From assembly GCF_014960965.1 (NCBI RefSeq), contig NZ_CP063169.1, positions 3,319,581 through 3,383,580 of the forward strand: 64,000 bases of DNA, in the 5' to 3' direction. Positions 56,995-64,000 of this stretch are shown here, piece by piece (positions within the stretch are counted from its first letter, which is position 1; each line of letters starts with the position of its first letter). The notes beneath the pieces are model-generated. The model saw only the letters and a list, made by a program, of their open reading frames with translations, was not told where the DNA came from and did not search any database. Origin of the DNA: Ruania alkalisoli. Lineage in GTDB: Bacteria > Actinomycetota > Actinomycetes > Actinomycetales > Beutenbergiaceae. The translations under genes and the position numbers were made by a program.

Positions 56995-59310
56995 ATGACG
57001 ATGTCCATGACCACGCTTCGCTATCGCACACCCGCCTCCCGCTGGCTGGAATGTCTACCGCTGGGCAACGGCACCCTCGGTGCCATGCTCGACGGCGCAC
57101 CCTCCGTCACCCGGATCCGGCTGAACGACGAGACCGCATGGTCCGGATCACCGGAGAGCGAGCACGCCGGGGGTGTCCTCGACGCCGCGAGCGCCGCCAC
57201 CTGCCTCCGGCAGGCGAGGGACGCCGTCGCGGCCGGGGACCCCATGGCAGCCGCTCAGGCGCTCATGCCCACCCAGGTGCGTTACTCCCAGGCCTTTCTG
57301 CCGTTCGCGACGGCGGAGCTCACCCGGGAGGTCCCGGTCACCGGATACGAACGCGAGCTCGACCTACGCACCGCCACGCACCGCACGAGCGGGGCAGGCA
57401 CGGTCGTCGAGAGGACCTTTGTCTCGGCACCGCACGGGGTGCTGGTGCACCGGATCGACGGCACCGCGCTCACCGGCGTGGAACTGCACACCCCGCACCA
57501 GGTGCTGGCGAGCAGCACATCCGCGGACGAGGCCGAACTCCTGCTACGACTGCCGGCCGACGTCGCCCCCGGGCATGAACCCGATGCGACGCCGGTGACG
57601 TGGGCGCAGGGTCCGGGCCAGTCCCTGGAGGGTGCCGTCGTGGCGGGGATACGCCGCGAGGGCGGTGCCACGGTGCTGGTGCTCGCCACCGAGACCACCT
57701 ACGCAGGTCTGGGAAGGGCACCGCACGGATCGGCACAGGATGCTGCAGCCGTTGCCCGGCGACGGGTCGAGGACGCGCTCCGCCTCGGCTGGGACGCCCT
57801 GGCGGAAGCGCATGCACGCGACTACGAGCCGCGGTTCACCCGGTCCCGGATCGAGCTCGGGACGCCCGAGCAGCACGCCGCCGTGGCCGACCTCAGCCCC
57901 GATGAACGCGTACGCAGGGCCCAGCATGCTGACGCTCCCCTCGCCGCCGACCCGGGCCTACTGTCGTTGCTGTTCGATTTGGGACGCTACCTGCTGCTCT
58001 CCTCCTCCCGGCCCGGCTCGCTGCCGCCGACGCTGCAGGGCATCTGGAACGAGGAGATGCAGCCACCCTGGAGCTCGAACTACACCCTGAACATCAACGC
58101 CGAGATGAACATGTGGGCGGCCCACACCACCCGACTGCCCGAGTGCGCAGAACCCCTCCACGACTTCGTCGCGGCGCTCGCCCAGGCGGGTGAGCCGACC
58201 GCCGAGCGGCTGTACGGCAGCCGTGGCTGGGTGGCCCATCACAACTCCGACGCCTGGCTGCTGACCTCCCCCGTCGGAGGCGGGCATGGGGACGTGCGCT
58301 GGTCGGCCTGGCCGATGGCCGCACCGTGGCTCGTACGGCACGTGCTGGACGCCGTCGAATTCGGCGCGATCGACGAGACGGCCCTGCGCCGGATGTGGCC
58401 GGCGGTGCGCGGTGCCGTCGCGTTCACGCTCGACCACGTCCGTCAGGAGGGCGGCCGCTGGACCAGCGCTCCGGCATCCTCCCCGGAGAATGCCTACTGG
58501 ACAGCAGACGGCGAGGAAGCAGCGCTCGATGTGACGAGTGCGATGGACCTGAGCCTGGCCTACGAGGCCTGTCGTACCGCCGTCCGGGTGGCCGAGCTGC
58601 TCGACGTGGACGATGAGGTGGTGGCCGAGGCGCGCGAGCGCCTGACCACCTTGCCGGCCGAACCCGAGGTGGCCACCGACGGGACGCTGGTGGAGTGGGC
58701 GAGCGAGCGTGCCGCCACCGACCCCCACCACCGGCACGTGAGCCATCTGGTCAGTCTCTACCCCGGGCACGGATGCTGGTCGGAGCGGGCACGCGAAGCA
58801 GCGGCCCGGACGCTGGCGGAACGAGGGGATGAGTCCTCGGGCTGGTCGCTGGTATGGAAGGGCCTGCTCTGGGCACGGCTGGGCCGTGGAGAACGGGTCG
58901 AGTCGCACCTGCAGCTCCTGGTGCGTGATGCAGAGGGCCTCTCGGGCCCGTTCGCCGGCGGGCTGTACCCGAACCTGTTCGCCGCCCACCCGCCGTTCCA
59001 GATCGATGCGAACCTGGGGCTCCCGGCGCTGCTCGCCGAGGCGGTGCTGCAGAGCCACGACGGCCTGCACTTGCTGCCTGCGCTGCCGCCGTCACTGCAG
59101 GAGGGACGCGCCGAGGGTCTACTGGCCCGACCGGGCGTCATCGTCGACCTCGCCTGGTCGGGGGGAGCACTGGTCAGCGCGCGGCTCCGGTCGGGCGCCG
59201 GGGCGGTCCCCGTGCGGGTTCAGTGGGCGGGCCATCACCTGGACCGGGTCGTGACGAGCGAGCCACTCGAGCTCGTAGCCGCCGACTTCACGAGGCCCGG
59301 GCGAGCCTAG
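56995..59310 (+). CDS. GH95 alpha-L-fucosidase/alpha-L-galactosidase
   Basis: The 771-residue cytosolic enzyme has the GH95 pattern: N-terminal LPLGNGTLGAMLDGAPS and RLNDETAWSGSP, then PPWSSNYTLNINAEMNMW in the helical barrel with the conserved Asn residues, and ANLGLPALLAEAVLQS near the end. The family inverts configuration and removes alpha-1,2-linked L-fucose or L-galactose. It is 5 bp from the permease stop and 3 bp from the ROK gene. The start is the ATG at 56995; other ATGs follow at once. Confidence 0.93.
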   Translation: MTMSMTTLRYRTPASRWLECLPLGNGTLGAMLDGAPSVTRIRLNDETAWSGSPESEHAGGVLDAASAATCLRQARDAVAAGDPMAAAQALMPTQVRYSQAFLPFATAELTREVPVTGYERELDLRTATHRTSGAGTVVERTFVSAPHGVLVHRIDGTALTGVELHTPHQVLASSTSADEAELLLRLPADVAPGHEPDATPVTWAQGPGQSLEGAVVAGIRREGGATVLVLATETTYAGLGRAPHGSAQDAAAVARRRVEDALRLGWDALAEAHARDYEPRFTRSRIELGTPEQHAAVADLSPDERVRRAQHADAPLAADPGLLSLLFDLGRYLLLSSSRPGSLPPTLQGIWNEEMQPPWSSNYTLNINAEMNMWAAHTTRLPECAEPLHDFVAALAQAGEPTAERLYGSRGWVAHHNSDAWLLTSPVGGGHGDVRWSAWPMAAPWLVRHVLDAVEFGAIDETALRRMWPAVRGAVAFTLDHVRQEGGRWTSAPASSPENAYWTADGEEAALDVTSAMDLSLAYEACRTAVRVAELLDVDDEVVAEARERLTTLPAEPEVATDGTLVEWASERAATDPHHRHVSHLVSLYPGHGCWSERAREAAARTLAERGDESSGWSLVWKGLLWARLGRGERVESHLQLLVRDAEGLSGPFAGGLYPNLFAAHPPFQIDANLGLPALLAEAVLQSHDGLHLLPALPPSLQEGRAEGLLARPGVIVDLAWSGGALVSARLRSGAGAVPVRVQWAGHHLDRVVTSEPLELVAADFTRPGRA

Positions 59311-59313
59311 GCT

Positions 59314-60462
59314 GTGGCCGTGCACACTATGACACCGTCGTCGCGCTGGCCGGCGGTCCCGGACACCGAGCGCCGAGTCCTGCTGGAGCTGCTCGTCCAT
59401 GGCGCACTGCCCCGGGTGCGGATTGCCGAACGCCTCAGCCTCTCGCGCACCAGCCTGTCTCGGATCGCCCGCGGACTCATCGAGGCCGGCCTGATCGCAG
59501 AAGGCGAATCGGTCCCCTTGGGCGGCCGGGGCAGACCTGCCGAGTCCTTGCACCTACGCCACGACGCAGCGCACTTCGCCGGAGTCAAGCTGACCGCCGA
59601 GACGATGTACCTGGAGGTGACGGATCTGCGTGCCCAACCTGTTGCCGAGGTCGCAGTCCCGTTGCGTTCGCGTGAGGTCCCTGACGTGGTGACCCTCATT
59701 GCCGACTCAATCCGGCAGACCGGGGTGAGTGACGTCGTCGGCATCGGGATCGCCGTGGCCGGCGACGTCCGCTCAACCGCCGAGGGCACAGTGCTCCGGC
59801 ATTCCAACTTCCTGGGGTGGGATGCCGTGCCGCTCAGCGGGTTGGTGAGCGAGGCGACAGGGATGCCTGCGACAGTCGTCAACGACGTGCACGCCCTGGC
59901 CGGAGCCCACCACTGGTTCGGCACTGACGGCAGCCACCGATCGATGGTCGTCTTTGGCGTCGGCGCCGGGATCGGTTCCGGTGTGGTGATCGATGGCATG
60001 CTGCATCCCGGGGCGCACGGCCGCGCCGGGCGGGTGGGGCACACGCGCATCGGTGGCCAGGGGCGCCGCTGCGAGAACGGTCACCTCGACTGTGTGCACA
60101 GCTTCGTGACGATCCCGGCCACCGAGCACAACGCGGGCGTCGGGCGGGGGGAGTACGCCCTCGCCCTCGAACGCGCACGAGCCGGCGAGGAGACGGCGGT
60201 GCGCGCCTTCCAGGATGCCGCGCGTGCGCTCGGGGCCGTCGTGGCCGACGCCGTCAACGCCTTCGACCCGGAGGCTGTCGCGGTGATGGGCGAGGGAGTG
60301 GACATGCTCGACCTGGCTCCCGGGCACGTGCACCAGGCGATGGCGGAGTTCCTCGAGCAGGGCGATGTCGAGGACGTCCTCGTGCAGCGCCCACTCTTCA
60401 CATTCGGCCTGTACGCCCGCGGTGCGGCGGTAGCGGCGATGCGGGAGCTGCTCAGCAGCTAG
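59314..60462 (+). CDS. ROK family transcriptional regulator
   Basis: The 382-residue protein has an N-terminal winged helix-turn-helix (LPRVRIAERLSLSRTSLSRIAR) and a C-terminal ROK domain with the Zn site CENGHLDC. The remaining Asp in VVNDVHALAG is at the position of the kinase catalytic loop. Absence or presence of kinase activity cannot be settled. It probably represses the import operon it ends. The frame starts with GTG at 59314; ATG at 59329 is an alternative. Confidence 0.9.
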   Translation: MAVHTMTPSSRWPAVPDTERRVLLELLVHGALPRVRIAERLSLSRTSLSRIARGLIEAGLIAEGESVPLGGRGRPAESLHLRHDAAHFAGVKLTAETMYLEVTDLRAQPVAEVAVPLRSREVPDVVTLIADSIRQTGVSDVVGIGIAVAGDVRSTAEGTVLRHSNFLGWDAVPLSGLVSEATGMPATVVNDVHALAGAHHWFGTDGSHRSMVVFGVGAGIGSGVVIDGMLHPGAHGRAGRVGHTRIGGQGRRCENGHLDCVHSFVTIPATEHNAGVGRGEYALALERARAGEETAVRAFQDAARALGAVVADAVNAFDPEAVAVMGEGVDMLDLAPGHVHQAMAEFLEQGDVEDVLVQRPLFTFGLYARGAAVAAMRELLSS

Positions 60463-60493
60463 GACCCGCGTGCGGTGTTCCGCACTCCTGGCC

Positions 60494-61864
60494 TCACACC
60501 CCCAGCGCCGTCTTGAACTGGGCGCGGGTCCGTCCGATGGTCTCCAGCAACGCCATCTCGTCCTGCCGGGCACGGATCCCTGTGTGCCCGGTGTACAGAT
60601 CTTGACGGGCGTAGGCCAGATCGACCGCCGCCTTCTGGAACGACTTCATCGCGGCCGCCGCCTGCGGCCCACCCCGGGCAGCCCATGCCTTGGCGTTGCG
60701 TCGCCCCTGCATCGACGTCAGCATCGCGACCTCCTGTGGCACCAGCCATCCGGAGGGCACGTAGTCGCTCAACCGCTCAGCCAGCAGCTGGGTCTCCTTC
60801 TTGCGCAACCAGACCAGGATGATCGCCCAGATCACCAGCGGCAGCCAGTTGAGGAAGACCAACATGGCCGCGAGCCCGCCCAGGCCACCGGCGAATGACG
60901 CGGCACCGTTCCAGGCACCGTGCAGCAACACCGCGCCCAGGTAGCCGATCGGCATCATCCACAGCCAGGCCAGCTTGCTCTTGTGGCGGGAGGCGAGACC
61001 GAGTGCGACTCCGATGCACGCGGTGTAGATCAGGTGCCCGAACGGGGAGGCGAGACCACGCAGGATGAAGGTGAACGCCATCTGGTCACCGGCACTGCTC
61101 AGGTACTGGATGTTCTCGACGAAAGCGAAGGCTGCGGCGATCACCGAGGCATAGACGATCCCGTCGACCGGGCCGTTGAAGTGACGGCGCCGGATGAGGA
61201 AGATCAACAGCACGCCGAGCCCCTTCCAGAACTCCTCCACGACCGGAGCCCCGAAGACCGCCGGCAACGCCTCGGGAGGCATCGACGGCGCCAGGCTGCT
61301 GCCGAGAGCGGTCCCGAAGGGTTCGTTCATGAGGCTCGACAACCACACGGCCACACCGCCTCCCCACACGAAGGCTGCTGCGAGCAAGAGACGCGGCTCG
61401 GGTTCCCACCGATCCACCCAGAGCACCGCAAACCCGACGATGGCCAGCGGGATGAGCGAGAAGAACGTGGCGACCACACTGTTGCCGACGCCGAAGAGGA
61501 GCGCCGTCACCGCGACGAAAGACAGGACACCCAGGGTGCCCAGGGCCAGCAGCAGGATCTCGAAGACCACCCGGCGGCGGGGGTGCCGACGAGCGGGCGC
61601 AGCGACCCACCCGTGCTGCGCCGACGGGGCGTACTGCTCCGATGGCGGCGCCACCGAGACAGGGGCAGGCGCCTGCGCATAGCGCAGGTGGCTGCCGTAG
61701 GCCGACCGTTGCTGCGGGTGAGCGGGCCCGCCATAGGAGGCTTGATAGGGCTGGTGCGGTGCACCCTGGGGCGCCTGCTGCACCGGGTAGCCCTGCGGCG
61801 GCTGCTGGCCGTGTCCGTCTGGCTCTCGCGCAGGAGGCGGTTGGTTCGGGTGTTGATAGCTCAC
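60494..61864 (-). CDS. PrsW-like intramembrane metalloprotease
   Basis: The 456-residue protein has a Pro/Gln-rich N-terminal ~90 residues, then eight or so membrane helices. The family motifs are visible: Glu210-Glu211 in VVEEFWKG, Glu250 in AFAFVENIQY and His315 in LLHGAWN. PrsW proteases cut anti-sigma factors or similar membrane targets. The C-terminal ~120 residues (GWLVPQEVAMLTS onwards) are soluble and helical. It is convergent with the ROK gene and divergent from the methyltransferase gene, with no nearby anti-sigma factor. Confidence 0.88.
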   Translation of the reverse strand: MSYQHPNQPPPAREPDGHGQQPPQGYPVQQAPQGAPHQPYQASYGGPAHPQQRSAYGSHLRYAQAPAPVSVAPPSEQYAPSAQHGWVAAPARRHPRRRVVFEILLLALGTLGVLSFVAVTALLFGVGNSVVATFFSLIPLAIVGFAVLWVDRWEPEPRLLLAAAFVWGGGVAVWLSSLMNEPFGTALGSSLAPSMPPEALPAVFGAPVVEEFWKGLGVLLIFLIRRRHFNGPVDGIVYASVIAAAFAFVENIQYLSSAGDQMAFTFILRGLASPFGHLIYTACIGVALGLASRHKSKLAWLWMMPIGYLGAVLLHGAWNGAASFAGGLGGLAAMLVFLNWLPLVIWAIILVWLRKKETQLLAERLSDYVPSGWLVPQEVAMLTSMQGRRNAKAWAARGGPQAAAAMKSFQKAAVDLAYARQDLYTGHTGIRARQDEMALLETIGRTRAQFKTALGV

Positions 61865-61945
61865 AGCCGAACGCTAGTGGGTTCGACTGTGGTGGGCGAA
61901 CATCCGAGTGGGTTGATCTGCCCATCCACGTGGCAGGATCGGGGA

Positions 61946-63151
61946 GTGGATCGCCGGACTCTCTCTCAGTTGCTCTCCCCCGAGGGGTGGGCGCTGCTTG
62001 CCCAACTCCCGCCCTACGACGAGGAGCAGGCGCTGCGGCTGTCCGAAGGGCTGCGGGCTCGGGGGCTCGATCCCGACCTCGTCGCCGGTGCTCTCACGCA
62101 GAGCCGCCTCCGCAACCGCGCACGAAGCAAATTCGGCGAGTTCGCCGGCGAGATGCTCTTCACCGAGAGCGGGCTCGAACAGGCCACGCGATTGGCAGTC
62201 GCCGCCCGGCACGCACGCCGCTATGCCGACGCCGGGGTCCAGCACGTCGCCGACCTGGGATGCGGGCTAGGCGGCGACGCGATGGCGATGGCCGCACTCG
62301 GACTTCGGGTGCTGGCCGTCGAACTCGACGAGGAGACCGCCACTCTCGCGACAGTGAACCTGCGCGCGTTCGAGCACGCGCAGGTGCGCCTCGCCGATGC
62401 GACCGAGGTGGATCTGGCCGCCGACGGTATCGACGCAGTCTTCGCCGACCCAGCCCGCCGCACCCGGTCCGGGGCTCGCGTCTTCGACCCCCGTGCGTAC
62501 TCCCCCGATCTCGACACTCTGCTCGGGCTGCGTCACCAGGTGCCGAATCTCGGGCTCAAGGTCGGCCCCGGAATCCCGTACACGGCTCTCCCGTCCCAGA
62601 CTCACGCCCAGTGGATCAGCGTGGACGGCAACGTCGTCGAGGCAGGGCTGTGGTTCGGGGACCTGGCGACCGAGGGTGCAGGACGGAGTGCGCTGCTACT
62701 CTCCGGCGAGAGCGCCCACGTCATCTCGGCACCCGGCGACGCCGACGCACGGCCCGTGCAGGCGCCCGCGGCCGATCTGGGCGCCTACCTGTACGAGCCC
62801 GACGGTGCCGTCATCCGGGCCGGCCTGGTGGCCCAGCTCGCAGAGCGGATCGAGGGACACCTGCTGGACGAGTCCATCGCCTACGTGAGTACCGCGAGCG
62901 CGCACGAGACGCCCTTCGCCGTCGGGTATCGGGTCCTTGACTCCTTCGACTTCGGCCTCAAACGGCTGCGGGCGTACCTGCGCACGCGGGAGGTCGGGCG
63001 AGTCACGATCAAGAAGCGAGGCACCGCCGTCGTGCCCGACCAGCTACGCCAGCAACTGGGGTTGCGGGGGCCGAACGAGGCCACGATCGTGCTCACCCGG
63101 CTGCGCGGCAAGCAGAGCGTGATCGTGGTCGAACCGCTGACGCGGGGCTGA
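61946..63151 (+). CDS. Class I SAM-dependent methyltransferase with THUMP-like domain
   Basis: The 401-residue protein has the SAM-binding motif VADLGCGLGGDAMAMAALG, the acidic ribose contact VLAVELDEETA and the catalytic-loop-like FADPARRTRSG. The C-terminal part (RTREVGRVTIKKRGTAVVP; RGKQSVIVVEPL) matches the THUMP-like domain. An RNA methyltransferase is expected, but the target is not known. The GTG at 61946, near GGATCGGGGA, is chosen; the frame remains open for more than 1 kb upstream by chance. Confidence 0.85.
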   Translation: MDRRTLSQLLSPEGWALLAQLPPYDEEQALRLSEGLRARGLDPDLVAGALTQSRLRNRARSKFGEFAGEMLFTESGLEQATRLAVAARHARRYADAGVQHVADLGCGLGGDAMAMAALGLRVLAVELDEETATLATVNLRAFEHAQVRLADATEVDLAADGIDAVFADPARRTRSGARVFDPRAYSPDLDTLLGLRHQVPNLGLKVGPGIPYTALPSQTHAQWISVDGNVVEAGLWFGDLATEGAGRSALLLSGESAHVISAPGDADARPVQAPAADLGAYLYEPDGAVIRAGLVAQLAERIEGHLLDESIAYVSTASAHETPFAVGYRVLDSFDFGLKRLRAYLRTREVGRVTIKKRGTAVVPDQLRQQLGLRGPNEATIVLTRLRGKQSVIVVEPLTRG

Positions 63152-63189
63152 GCGGCACATGCGACGGGCGTGGGTGGAAGGATGACCAC

Positions 63190-64000
63190 GTGACGATTGA
63201 GTTCTCGCCCTCGGCGCGTTCCACTCTCGGGATCGAGTGGGAGCTGGCGCTCGTGGACACCGATACCGGCGATCTTCGCCAGGTGGCCCAGACGGTCCTC
63301 GATGCCGTCGCGCCTGCGGACGGTTCCCAGCACCCGACCATCCGGCAGGAACTCCTGCTGAACACGGTGGAGATCGTCTCCGGGGTGTGCCGGTCGGTGC
63401 CGGAGGCCATGGCAGATCTGGAGCGCTCCACGGCGCTCGTACGGGAGGTCACGGACCCGTTGCGGGTGGAGTTGATGTGCGCGGGCACGCACCCCTTCGG
63501 CCACTGGGGCAACCAGCGCGTGACCGACAAGGAGCGCTACGCCACCCTGATCGACCGGACCCAGTGGTGGGGGCGGCAGATGCTGATCTACGGCGTACAC
63601 GTGCACGTCGGGATCGAGCGCCGGGACAAAGTGCTGCCGATCCTGGGCGCGCTGCTGACGTACTACCCGCACCTGCTCTCACTCTCGGCGTCGTCACCGT
63701 TCTGGGACGGGCGTGACACCGGCTACGCCTCCAACCGTGCGCTCCTCTTCCAGCAGCTCCCGACGGCGGGGCTTCCGTTCACGTCGATCGCCACGTGGGC
63801 GGACCTGGAACGGTATGTCGACGACATGCTGCTCACCGGGGTGATCGACGAGTTCGATGAAGTGCGGTGGGACCTGCGGCCCTCACCGAAGTTCGGAACG
63901 TTGGAGATGCGGATCTGCGACGGAATCTCCAACGGACTCGAGCTCGCGGCAGTCGCGGCCATGACGCACTGCCTGGTGGAGAAGTTCTCCCGGATGATCG
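63190..64000 (+). CDS. Glutamate-cysteine ligase family 2 (YbdK/EgtA-like), 3' end missing
   Basis: The window has the first 270 residues. The start VTIEFSPSARSTLGIEWELALVD holds the family's N-terminal GIEWELALVD; QELLLNTVEIVSGVC and GVHVHVGIE follow. Family members join glutamate and cysteine, the first step of glutathione-like thiols or ergothioneine, but YbdK-type proteins often have weak activity. GTG 63190 has AAGGA 9 nt upstream. Confidence 0.88.
   Translation, partial: MTIEFSPSARSTLGIEWELALVDTDTGDLRQVAQTVLDAVAPADGSQHPTIRQELLLNTVEIVSGVCRSVPEAMADLERSTALVREVTDPLRVELMCAGTHPFGHWGNQRVTDKERYATLIDRTQWWGRQMLIYGVHVHVGIERRDKVLPILGALLTYYPHLLSLSASSPFWDGRDTGYASNRALLFQQLPTAGLPFTSIATWADLERYVDDMLLTGVIDEFDEVRWDLRPSPKFGTLEMRICDGISNGLELAAVAAMTHCLVEKFSRMI

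Noticed and set aside
60920-61945. An extended methyltransferase frame starting more than 1 kb upstream
   Set aside because: The added part overlaps the PrsW-like gene in antisense and has no homology; the GTG at 61946 fits the family.

Overview
The window is 64 kb of very GC-rich chromosome from an actinobacterium. The evidence is a WhiD/WhiB3-type WhiB protein, GTG starts, Tat-exported lipoproteins, a groES gene under a CIRCE operator, a YtrA-type GntR regulator, type II NADH dehydrogenase and an EgtA/YbdK-like ligase. The style fits Micrococcales, for example the Ruania/Beutenbergia neighbourhood, but that placement is inference. There is no prophage, CRISPR array or recognisable transposase.

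Region 1 (about 0.7-16.2 kb) is a polysaccharide-utilisation locus. It holds a LacI regulator, two LplB/YtcP-type sugar permeases, a Tat-lipoprotein binding protein and a Tat-exported heparinase II/III-like protein with CBM32-like and DNRLRE/CBM96-like modules. It also holds a Tat-exported protein of unknown family, a polysaccharide pyruvyl transferase-like protein and an acyltransferase fused to a helical domain. An 18-bp perfect palindrome at 14413-14430 recurs at 5648-5665 (15/18) and 4369-4386 (14/18), in front of every transcription unit. These genes therefore look like one regulon. A palindromic repeat family occurs three times here, and two copies bracket an AbiEi/DUF559-like gene.

Region 2 (16.2-28.1 kb) is a mannoside locus: GH5-like glycosidase, GH38 and GH92 alpha-mannosidases, a second LacI, and a binding protein with two permeases. 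A 16-bp operator occurs in the GH38/lacI divergent promoter and again before the binding-protein operon.

Region 3 (28.2-48.4 kb) is mostly core genome: FKBP isomerase, Bax-inhibitor-1-like protein, an ABC-2 exporter with a NarL-type two-component system and a GNAT enzyme, a lipoprotein and a Ser/Thr kinase. It continues with a tRNA with a UAA anticodon, ndh, family 5-type uracil-DNA glycosylase, a YbaK-like deacylase, a GntR/membrane-protein unit, a VOC protein, an exonuclease, an ABC exporter, guaB, a MerR regulator, whiB and groES.

Region 4 (48.4-60.5 kb) is a third glycan locus: TetR regulator, GH2 beta-galactosidase, CE7 acetyl esterase, binding protein and two permeases, GH95 fucosidase/galactosidase and a ROK regulator. 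Fucosylated, galactosylated and acetylated plant glycan such as xyloglucan is a plausible substrate (inference). The window ends with a PrsW-like protease, a THUMP-like methyltransferase and a truncated glutamate-cysteine ligase-like gene.

None of the three sugar ABC operons encodes an ATPase, so a shared MsmK/MsiK-type ATPase elsewhere is expected.
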